A DNA stretch of 8,871 nucleotides, taken from an uncultured Treponema sp. Lineage in GTDB: Bacteria; Spirochaetota; Spirochaetia; Treponematales; Treponemataceae. Below are positions 1-5,510 of this stretch, in pieces (the stretch's first letter is position 1; every line of letters begins with the position of its first letter). The stretch is from NCBI GenBank assembly GCA_905372265.1, contig CAJPOL010000073.1, positions 1-8,871 on the forward strand, given 5' to 3'. Below the pieces are notes generated by a model. That model made no database searches. It was given only the letters and a program-made list of their open reading frames with translations, and was not told the origin of the DNA. The position numbers and the translations under genes are program-made.

Positions 1-471
1 GATTTCTCTCTCTCGGATATTATAGCAACGCTGCCCGCTTATCGAACGACTTCCACGCAAGAACAGCGAGCCATACTCCATATCCATACAACCGATCATG
101 CTGCTTTAAAACGGGCATATCAGTATATTTTTATGAGAGAATGGGCAGAGAAACAGCCGTTATTAAAGAAACAGTTCGGTATCTATTCTTGTAAGGTGTT
201 TTCCTATAATGGAACGACCTGCACGGAAAATCCGAGCGATTTCGGACTGTCCGGAAAGGGAGGACTCAAAATACAATTTTATTCCGCTGAACATGAACCG
301 CTTGCATTTATATGGATGAGAGGCTCCGCCACTGAACCGCTCTTCCGTATTATTGCCGATGTAAAAGGGTGCAATGCCGAGGCGGAAACATATTTAGTAA
401 ACTGGCAGGGGACAATGGTACGCGAGGCGGATGCGTCTTTGTCCGATCAACTAGGGAAGGATGGAACATAA
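1..471 (+). CDS. Phosphohexomutase (phosphoglucomutase/phosphomannomutase family), C-terminal part, 5' truncated by window edge
   Basis: The frame is open from base 1 to the TAA at 469-471, giving 156 residues with no start in view, so the gene begins upstream of the window. The ATG at 133 is internal. Residues 107-113 read RGSATEP, followed by LFRI. This is the phosphate-binding loop of the alpha-D-phosphohexomutase superfamily (consensus R-x-SGTEP), which sits in the C-terminal domain 4 and grips the phosphate of the sugar substrate. Family knowledge: these cytoplasmic enzymes interconvert hexose 1- and 6-phosphates (glucose, mannose or amino sugars). The catalytic phosphoserine and metal loop would lie in the missing N-terminal part, so substrate preference cannot be judged. 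The stop overlaps the start of the next gene (TAATG), which implies co-transcription and coupled translation. Confidence 0.8.
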   Translation, partial: DFSLSDIIATLPAYRTTSTQEQRAILHIHTTDHAALKRAYQYIFMREWAEKQPLLKKQFGIYSCKVFSYNGTTCTENPSDFGLSGKGGLKIQFYSAEHEPLAFIWMRGSATEPLFRIIADVKGCNAEAETYLVNWQGTMVREADASLSDQLGKDGT

Positions 472-917
472 TGGGGATTCGCGGAGAGCTATTTACAACA
501 CGGGTTCAGGTAGAAAACCGGACGTATTTTTTTAATGTGAAAGAAAACCGCCTCGGTGATGTATTTTTACAGATTGTTGAAAGTAAGAATGTCGATGGGG
601 CAGGCTTTGACCGTCATGCAATTGTTGTATTTCAGGATGAAATGCAATTGTTTCTTCAAGGGTTTAATCAAAGTCTTGATTTTATTGAAAAAAAGCACAA
701 AGAATACTTGAAAGAGAAACGTGCAAAAAAACAGCGGGAACATGAAGCGCCGCAGAAAGACAGCAATCGGGAAATGCAAAAGCACGACTCTTTATCAGAT
801 ACTCCAATACGAAAAGTTCGAATTGTTAAAAAAGATTCCGAACAGCTTTCAACAATCAGCCTATGCATCCGGCATGAAGATGAGCGCCGGTTTATCCGAA
901 TGGAAAACCAAAACTAA
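471..917 (+). CDS. PUR-domain (Pur-alpha-like, DUF3276-type) DNA/RNA-binding protein
   Basis: A 148-residue cytoplasmic protein. The N-terminal 75 residues match the bacterial PUR repeat: GELFTTRV (5-12), RTYFFNVKENRLGD (17-30), FLQIVESK (32-39), then the FDRHAIVVF strand (46-54) and the FLQGFNQSLDFI helix (61-72). PUR proteins, including the Borrelia homologue of known structure, bind single-stranded or structured nucleic acids, often acting as regulators. After the domain comes a highly charged, probably disordered tail of about 75 residues rich in Lys, Arg and Glu (for example KEKRAKKQRE at 81-90). The start at 471 is chosen because the PUR homology begins right there and an AGGGAAGG purine run lies at 453-460. 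The frame is open further upstream (ATG at 369), but that part is the neighbouring enzyme read out of frame. The overlap with the upstream mutase gene indicates one operon. No target can be named from sequence. Confidence 0.85.
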   Translation: MGIRGELFTTRVQVENRTYFFNVKENRLGDVFLQIVESKNVDGAGFDRHAIVVFQDEMQLFLQGFNQSLDFIEKKHKEYLKEKRAKKQREHEAPQKDSNREMQKHDSLSDTPIRKVRIVKKDSEQLSTISLCIRHEDERRFIRMENQN

Positions 918-936
918 AAACCGGCGCTGCTTTTTT
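883..936 (+). terminator. Intrinsic terminator of the mutase-PUR operon
   Basis: A perfect 11-bp inverted repeat: AGCGCCGGTTT (883-893) pairs with AAACCGGCGCT (918-928). Two bases later comes a run of six T (931-936). The loop is long (24 nt) and holds the last codons and the TAA of the PUR gene, so the left arm is coding sequence. The GC-rich stem and T run make it a convincing rho-independent terminator on the plus strand. Read on the minus strand the stem lacks a T run, so it does not obviously terminate the convergent secF transcript. Confidence 0.75.
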
Positions 937-949
937 GACTGCCCGGCCG

Positions 950-2185
950 CTAAACCGTAACGCCCGATATGCTCTGTCTTTTTTGGGAACCGAGCAATAA
1001 GTCGCCGGCATATTTCTTTCTTGAAAAAAAGGTTATACAAGCGCCTGCAATATAAATAGTTGAATAGACACCGCTTATCATTCCGACCAGTAAAGCGAGT
1101 GCAAATTCCATCATACTTCCTGTCGTAAAGAAGTAAAGAGCAATAGCCGCCAGCGCAGTCGTTACGGTAGTAATAATCGTTCTGCCCAATACGCCGGTTT
1201 GCGCAATATCAAGGACTTCCGTTAACGTCAGTTTCGGATTCAGTCTGATATTTTCGCGGATACGGTCAAAGACAACCACCGTATCATTGATGGAATACCC
1301 GACTATCGTTAATATTGCTGCAATCGTGGTTGAGTTAAATTCCATCCGTGTCCAAATGATAAATGTAAACATGATCAAAACATCATGAATAAGAGCTAAT
1401 ACGGCGCCGAGAGCAAACGTCCAACGGAACCGGATAAGCGCATAGCAGAAAATCAGCAGCAATGCACCAATTACCAGCAATACGGCTTGCAGTCCGAGAG
1501 CACCCGAAAAACGGGAACCTACAAAGTCCGTGCTTAAAACAGCAAAATTATCCGCTGTATAGGCATTAACCAATGCGTTATAAATCAATGCGCGTAATTC
1601 CGCATTTGCATTGTCATACGTCCCGTTATCCGGTAAACGGATTTGGAATGTCCGCTCCTGTGCATCACCGGCTTGCTGAACCGAAACGGAAGGAATCGAT
1701 GCAAGCGCACGGCGAACATCATCGGCATCAATAGGTTGAAGGTTGTCCGGACTGAAATACACACGGAACGGTTCCGTTGAGATACGCGATGTTTCCGCAG
1801 TAATAAAGACGCTCTTTAAGGGAGTATCGGGGGGCGCCGTCATTGTAACCGTGATACCGTTTATTTCTTTCAGCGCATCGCTGAACCGGCTGATATCGGG
1901 ATAATCGGCATATTTAAACAAGACGGTCTTATTCTCGGAATCCGCCGACAGAGCGGTAATTTCTATGCCTTGCGAGTTCTGTTTAATCTGTACGTTTTTT
2001 TCACCGGTATAACTGATGATAAAAGCAGTAGGCGCAAACCGCACTCTTGCGATAAACCCTGCTTGAAAGTCAATACCGAAGTTTATCCCCCGCATAAAAA
2101 ATCCACCAACGCCCGACAGTATGATTGCAAAACTTACAATCACCATCGGTATAAAAAGTTTACTGAATTTAATGATATGTTTCAT
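950..2185 (-). CDS. secF: Protein translocase subunit SecF
   Basis: 411 residues, longer than typical SecF proteins of about 300-320. One membrane segment (about 10-31) is followed by the family motif region NFGIDF (35-40), a long periplasmic domain (about 45-220), and then five predicted membrane segments from about 230 to 388. The signature GYSINDTVVVFDRIREN (296-312) is the conserved TM4 motif of SecF/RND transporters. Family knowledge: SecF pairs with SecD in the inner membrane and uses the proton-motive force to pull exported proteins out of the SecYEG channel on the periplasmic side. The start overlaps the secD stop by ATGA (2182-2185), so translation is coupled. Stop is TAG. Oddities: the usual DFTGG after NFGI is DFQAG here, and the first periplasmic region is enlarged. 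Identity is secure from the motifs and the neighbouring secD. Confidence 0.95.
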   Translation of the reverse strand: MKHIIKFSKLFIPMVIVSFAIILSGVGGFFMRGINFGIDFQAGFIARVRFAPTAFIISYTGEKNVQIKQNSQGIEITALSADSENKTVLFKYADYPDISRFSDALKEINGITVTMTAPPDTPLKSVFITAETSRISTEPFRVYFSPDNLQPIDADDVRRALASIPSVSVQQAGDAQERTFQIRLPDNGTYDNANAELRALIYNALVNAYTADNFAVLSTDFVGSRFSGALGLQAVLLVIGALLLIFCYALIRFRWTFALGAVLALIHDVLIMFTFIIWTRMEFNSTTIAAILTIVGYSINDTVVVFDRIRENIRLNPKLTLTEVLDIAQTGVLGRTIITTVTTALAAIALYFFTTGSMMEFALALLVGMISGVYSTIYIAGACITFFSRKKYAGDLLLGSQKRQSISGVTV

Positions 2186-3966
2186 GCGTTGCGCCTCCAG
2201 CTGATATGAAGTGTTTTTTGCCGTAGTGTTTCGGTACCGAAATCGAATATGAGCCGTGAGACGAATAGGGCGGTAAAGACAGAGGATATAACGCCGATTG
2301 TCAAGCTGTATGCAAAACCTTTGATTGGCCCCGTACCGAGAACTGAAAGAAATACGGCGGCAATCAGAGTTGTAATATTGGAGTCCATAATTGCCCAGAA
2401 AGCACGGTCAAACCCGGCTTCGATAGCTGCTTCCCTGCTTTTGTGTAGAGCAAGCTCTTCTTTTATTCTCTCGAAAATAACGACATTTGCATCGACTGCC
2501 ATACCGATTGTCAAAATCATACCGGCGATACTCGGCAGTGTGAGCGTTAGGTTAAAGGCCGATAAAATACTGAATACGATATAGAGATTGAGTATTTGCG
2601 CGATACAGGCATTTAAACCGGCGGTGCGGTACCACAGCAGCATAAACGCCAATACTGCGATTAAGCCCCACTGCAGCGCCTTGAGGCCTTGGTTAATTGC
2701 CTGAGCGCCCATACTTGCGCCGATAACCTGCTGATTTTCCAATTGCAGCGGCACATTCAGCCATGCGGTACGCAAGACTGTTTTAAGATTCTCCGCCTCT
2801 TCCGCTCCGAATCCTTCAATTTGACCGGAACCGCCCGTAATAGGAGTATTGATAGTCGGAGCCGATTTTATTTTTTCATCGGTAACGATCGCCAATTGCT
2901 TATCTTTATTTTCGGTGGTAACTTTCGCAAAAATCTCGGCTCCCTCGCCGTCAAGTTCAAAGAGTACCAGCGGCGTATTTTTCTTAGGATCTCGTGCCGT
3001 GTTTACCCGTTTCAAGTGCTTACCGTCAAGAGCAGCCTCTTTTTTTACTACTAAAAAGTCCGTCCGCTGATCAACGCCGTATGCATCTTTCTTATATACA
3101 CCGAGTACTTTTGTATCTTGAGGGATAATAGACGGATCAAGCAAATTATAATCGGCGTCAAAGGTTTGAGTCGGATGAGAGGCATAGTATGTTTTAAAAG
3201 CCTTCGTTGCTTCCGCATCTACAATATGAAACGCAAGAAGTCCGCGTCCCATAATAATCGAATTAATTTTATCGGCATCGGCAGCTCCGGGAATTTCAAC
3301 GTAAATGCGGTCGTTCCCCTGTTGCCGGATTACCGGTTCGGTCAAACCGAATTTATCGATTCGGCTTGTAATAGTGTCAATGGCAATCCGCATAGCGTCT
3401 TTTTTTGCCGAACCTGAACTGTCATCGCTATCGTCCGTTATTGCGCTTAAATCGGCTTTGATAATAATGCTCATACCGCCTGAAAGATCAAGACCGAGCT
3501 TTACCGCATTTGCTTGCGCACTTTTAATGCTCAAAATTTTTTCGCGGTATGCCGTTTCCAGAATCGGCGACATAACGGCACGGGCTTTTTCCTCAGCCAG
3601 TTTGTTTTGTTCTGCACGGTCACTGCCGGTTGCGCTTTGCGGAAAAGCTGCAACCAATGCGCGCGCCGTCCATACTGTCGGTTTCGGCTTATCAAGTTCT
3701 TTTAAGTTTTTCTCGGCCTGCTTGATAAGCGGGGCATATTTTGAATCCAGCGGGTCTTTAGAGTCTTGCTTTGCACTCTGAAACAGCGAATCAATATCCG
3801 CCCGCGTCATATTTATCACATAGTCTTTGATTTTTTCTCTGGAACCGAGGGCTAATGCTTTATCATTGTTATCTGTCCAGAAATACCATTTAAGGGTGGG
3901 ATAGAGAAATGCAAAGCACAGTCCCAGCACCGCCAGAATAATCACGAATCGCGTTCGCTTTTTCAC
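2182..3966 (-). CDS. secD: Protein translocase subunit SecD
   Basis: 594 residues. A signal-anchor membrane segment (about 7-27) is followed by a large periplasmic region. That region contains the domain-1 motif LGLDLSGG (157-164), a P1-like head up to about residue 405, and then a five-helix membrane domain from about 428 to 575. The hallmark GMAVDANVVIFERIKEEL (488-505) carries the conserved Asp of the proton path, and MDSNITTLIAA (527-537) is the second conserved block. Family knowledge: SecD forms a complex with SecF and YajC that drives late steps of Sec export. The start codon is GTG at 3964-3966, supported by AGGAG at 3973-3977 six bases upstream. It lies second in the yajC-secD-secF operon. 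A hairpin at 3980-4013 abuts the ribosome binding site and may modulate its translation. The Arg usual in LGLDLRGG is Ser here. Confidence 0.96.
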   Translation of the reverse strand: MKKRTRFVIILAVLGLCFAFLYPTLKWYFWTDNNDKALALGSREKIKDYVINMTRADIDSLFQSAKQDSKDPLDSKYAPLIKQAEKNLKELDKPKPTVWTARALVAAFPQSATGSDRAEQNKLAEEKARAVMSPILETAYREKILSIKSAQANAVKLGLDLSGGMSIIIKADLSAITDDSDDSSGSAKKDAMRIAIDTITSRIDKFGLTEPVIRQQGNDRIYVEIPGAADADKINSIIMGRGLLAFHIVDAEATKAFKTYYASHPTQTFDADYNLLDPSIIPQDTKVLGVYKKDAYGVDQRTDFLVVKKEAALDGKHLKRVNTARDPKKNTPLVLFELDGEGAEIFAKVTTENKDKQLAIVTDEKIKSAPTINTPITGGSGQIEGFGAEEAENLKTVLRTAWLNVPLQLENQQVIGASMGAQAINQGLKALQWGLIAVLAFMLLWYRTAGLNACIAQILNLYIVFSILSAFNLTLTLPSIAGMILTIGMAVDANVVIFERIKEELALHKSREAAIEAGFDRAFWAIMDSNITTLIAAVFLSVLGTGPIKGFAYSLTIGVISSVFTALFVSRLIFDFGTETLRQKTLHISWRRNA

Positions 3967-3979
3967 GTTTATCTCCTAT

Positions 3980-4013
3980 AAGGCATTTAAACCCGACAGA
4001 TTTAAAATGCCTT
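3980..4013 (-). promoter_or_regulatory. Intercistronic hairpin upstream of the secD ribosome binding site
   Basis: AAGGCATTT (3980-3988) is the exact reverse complement of 4005-4013. The stem continues with three A-T pairs (3989-3991 with 4001-4003) past one bulged base, and the loop is 9 nt. In the secD transcript the base of this hairpin ends two bases before the AGGAG of secD. No T run follows in either direction, so it is not a classical terminator. It could stabilise or process the mRNA between yajC and secD, or tune secD initiation. The structure is seen in the sequence; the role is inference. Confidence 0.4.
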
Positions 4014-4054
4014 TAAAGTGTTATTTTACATTCTTCAGATTCGGCTGTACGCCG

Positions 4055-4492
4055 TTATACCGTTCCGCCGGTAAAATCAGGCGGCTGAGGCGTGCTGCTA
4101 GCAGTATCTTCCTGCTTGCTGCCTTTTTTACCGAACAAGGAGAAACGCGGCGGCTTTTCCGAGACTGCATCCTGACGCTTCGCCTTCGTTTTTTCGTCCA
4201 AGATAACGGAGGCAATCGCCGTGCGGTTCATTTCAATCTTACAATTTTCGTCAACTTTGAGAATAATCGTTGTGTCTTTGACAGAGGAGATAACTCCGTG
4301 AATACCGCCGATTGTAATGATTTTATCGCCTTTTTGGACGCCCGCAATCAATTCCTGTGTTTTCCGCTGTTCTTTTTTTTGCGGCAAAATAATAAAAACA
4401 TAAAAAATCACAAAGAGAAGACCGACCGTAACAGGCATAATCCATCCGCCGCCTGTTCCAACCTGCTGCTGCAATAATGGAATAAGATTCAT
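4055..4492 (-). CDS. yajC: Preprotein translocase subunit YajC
   Basis: 145 residues. A short periplasmic N-terminus with a Gln/Gly-rich stretch precedes a single membrane helix (about 17-36, ending FIILPQKK). A cytoplasmic YajC core follows, with the family pattern GDKIITIGGIHGVI (55-68). Beyond residue 100 is a Lys/Pro/Ser-rich tail of about 45 residues, longer than in many YajC proteins and probably flexible. Family knowledge: YajC is a small accessory member of the SecDF complex, and the secD and secF genes directly downstream confirm this. The ATG at 4490-4492 is preferred because AAGGA at 4501-4505 is 8 bases upstream. A GTG one codon earlier (4493-4495) is an alternative with tighter spacing. 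It is the first gene of the operon, with a promoter at 4532-4560. Confidence 0.95.
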   Translation of the reverse strand: MNLIPLLQQQVGTGGGWIMPVTVGLLFVIFYVFIILPQKKEQRKTQELIAGVQKGDKIITIGGIHGVISSVKDTTIILKVDENCKIEMNRTAIASVILDEKTKAKRQDAVSEKPPRFSLFGKKGSKQEDTASSTPQPPDFTGGTV

Positions 4493-4531
4493 CACTTACA
4501 TCCTTACATGTATCATAAAATAATGGAAATG

Positions 4532-4560
4532 AGGATAACACAAAAAAAATAGGTAGTCAA
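4532..4560 (-). promoter_or_regulatory. Sigma70-type promoter of yajC-secD-secF
   Basis: On the minus strand, TTGACT (4555-4560) as the -35 box is followed by a 17-base spacer and TATCCT (4532-4537) as the -10 box. The spacer holds a run of eight T. Transcription would start near 4525, leaving a leader of about 33 bases before the yajC start. The match and optimal spacing make it the best promoter candidate in the window; it has not been tested. Confidence 0.65.
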
Positions 4561-4604
4561 GGAATTATGCTGACAGGAATCAGGACTGACGCAACAGCGA
4601 TCCC

Positions 4605-4632
4605 ACGCTACTTCCCTAAAGTACGTTTTTTT
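4605..4632 (+). terminator. Weak terminator-like hairpin in the clpP leader
   Basis: ACG (4605-4607) and TACTT (4609-4613), split by one bulged C, pair with AAGTACGT (4619-4626) across a 5-nt loop. Seven T follow without a gap (4626-4632, the first of them in the stem). The shape is that of an intrinsic terminator, but the stem is short and AT-rich. It lies between the divergent yajC promoter and clpP. It could attenuate clpP read-through, or it could be chance. No convincing promoter was found upstream or downstream of it on the plus strand. Confidence 0.3.
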
Positions 4633-4686
4633 AGTATGGTTGCAATCAATAACCTAATTCTAATGCTTCAATAAAGAGGAAACATG

Positions 4687-5301
4687 ATGAACCCTATGTA
4701 TAATCAGGAAGATACAACGAAAGACAAACCCGCTGATGCTGTACAAGATCAAATTATGCAGAAATTTTTAAACACCCGCCAAATTATTCTATCGGGAGAA
4801 ATAAACAAAGAGCTCGCAGAAAAAGTCATCCGACAGCTTTTAGTAATGGAAGCAGCTTCCGCTTCAAAACCGATTTATGTGTATATTGATTCACCCGGCG
4901 GAGATGCCGACGCAGGTTTTGCGATTTTCGATATGATCCGTTTTATAAAACCGCCTGTTTATACGATCGGTATGGGATTAGTTGCAAGCGCCGGAGCGCT
5001 TATTTTATTAGCCGCTCAAAAAAATTACCGGCTTGGTTTGCCGAATAGCCATTATCTCATTCATCAACCCTTATCCGGTATAAAAGGCGTCGCAACCGAC
5101 ATTGAAATTCATGCAAAAGAAATTGAAAAAATGCGGGTAAAGATCAATATGCTTATTGCAGCCGAGACCGGCAAAGCGGAAAGCGAGGTTGCAAAAGATA
5201 CCGATAGAGACTATTGGCTCAATGCCGATGAGGCCGCCGCTTACGGACTTATTATGGATGTCATCAAAAGCCGTAACGACTTACCGAAACATCGCTGCTA
5301 A
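4687..5301 (+). CDS. clpP: ATP-dependent Clp protease proteolytic subunit (ClpP family serine protease)
   Basis: 204 residues, the usual ClpP length. The catalytic residues are all present in the right spacing: Ser101 in VASAGA, His126 in LIHQP, and Asp175 in TDRDYWL. The oxyanion-site loop SPGGDADAG (69-77) is also present. Family knowledge: ClpP forms a barrel of two heptamers that degrades proteins fed by a Clp ATPase in the cytoplasm. The N-terminus does not resemble the usual axial-loop sequence of housekeeping ClpP, and the nucleophile motif is ASAGA rather than ASMGA. This suggests the second, divergent ClpP paralogue found in several spirochetes (inference). No clpX or clpA lies in view. 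The ATG at 4687 is preferred over the adjacent ATG at 4684 because GAGGA (4676-4680) is then 6 bases upstream instead of 3. No clear terminator follows. Confidence 0.9.
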   Translation: MNPMYNQEDTTKDKPADAVQDQIMQKFLNTRQIILSGEINKELAEKVIRQLLVMEAASASKPIYVYIDSPGGDADAGFAIFDMIRFIKPPVYTIGMGLVASAGALILLAAQKNYRLGLPNSHYLIHQPLSGIKGVATDIEIHAKEIEKMRVKINMLIAAETGKAESEVAKDTDRDYWLNADEAAAYGLIMDVIKSRNDLPKHRC

Positions 5302-5365
5302 ATCAACAAGCCTAACGCAGAGTATCGGGGGGATTAAATCCTCCGTAAGCAAAAACTGAGTTCCG

Positions 5366-5400
5366 TGTTGCTTGCGCAACAGGGCAGAATATAGTATAGT
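5366..5400 (+). promoter_or_regulatory. Probable promoter of the thiamine transporter operon
   Basis: Two abutting, one-base-overlapping copies of TATAGT (5390-5395 and 5395-5400) can serve as -10 boxes. TTGCGC (5372-5377) lies 17 bases before the second copy, and TTGCTT (5368-5373) lies 16 bases before the first. Transcription would start near 5402-5407, at the very 5' edge of the riboswitch. A 6-bp inverted repeat, TGTTGC/GCAACA (5366-5371 and 5376-5381), covers the -35 region and could be an operator, though it may be chance. Confidence 0.5.
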
Positions 5401-5405
5401 GAGCC

Positions 5406-5510
5406 TATCAATGGGGTGCCGGAATAACCGATTCCGTGCTGAGAGCATACCCAAAGGATGTCCGTATGGACATCTTATACCTGATCCGGATAATGCCGGC
5501 GGAGGGAATA
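5406..5510 (+). promoter_or_regulatory. TPP riboswitch (THI element) controlling the thiamine transporter operon
   Basis: The conserved landmarks of the thiamine pyrophosphate aptamer are present in order: GGGGTGCC (5413-5420), a P3 hairpin GGAAT/ATTCC (5421-5425, 5431-5435), CTGAGA (5439-5444), ACCC closing P2 (5449-5452), CCTGAT (5480-5485), P5 CCGG/CCGG around ATAATG (5486-5499), and GGAGGGAA (5501-5508). Binding of TPP is expected to lower expression of the downstream importer. No terminator hairpin follows. Instead the conserved 3' strand is itself the Shine-Dalgarno, four bases before the ATG at 5511, so control is most likely at translation initiation. An extra hairpin (5455-5476) is inserted between P2 and P4. 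P1 appears very short (TAT 5406-5408 with ATA 5508-5510). Confidence 0.95.

Noticed and set aside
369..470. Upstream extension of the PUR gene from the ATG at 369
   Set aside because: This segment is the mutase coding sequence in another frame. The PUR homology and the ribosome binding site both point to 471.
2249..3781. Several plus-strand open frames opposite secD
   Set aside because: They lie fully antisense to a well-supported secD, resemble no family, and lack ribosome binding sites; they are shadows.
4007..4477. Plus-strand frame of 156 codons opposite yajC
   Set aside because: Antisense to yajC, low-complexity Arg/Phe-rich translation, no ribosome binding site.
4632..4668. clpP promoter candidates (TTGCAA at 4640 with TAATGC at 4661; TAGTAT at 4632)
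   Set aside because: Spacing of 15 bases for the first and no -35 box for the second; matches are too weak to call.
5326..5345. G-rich hairpin after clpP as a terminator
   Set aside because: The short stem (GGGGGA with TCCTCC, one G-U pair) has no T run on either strand, so it is not a supported terminator.
5436..5510. Upstream start at 5436 for the thiamine-binding protein
   Set aside because: These bases are the TPP aptamer. The signal peptide and the Shine-Dalgarno place the start at 5511.
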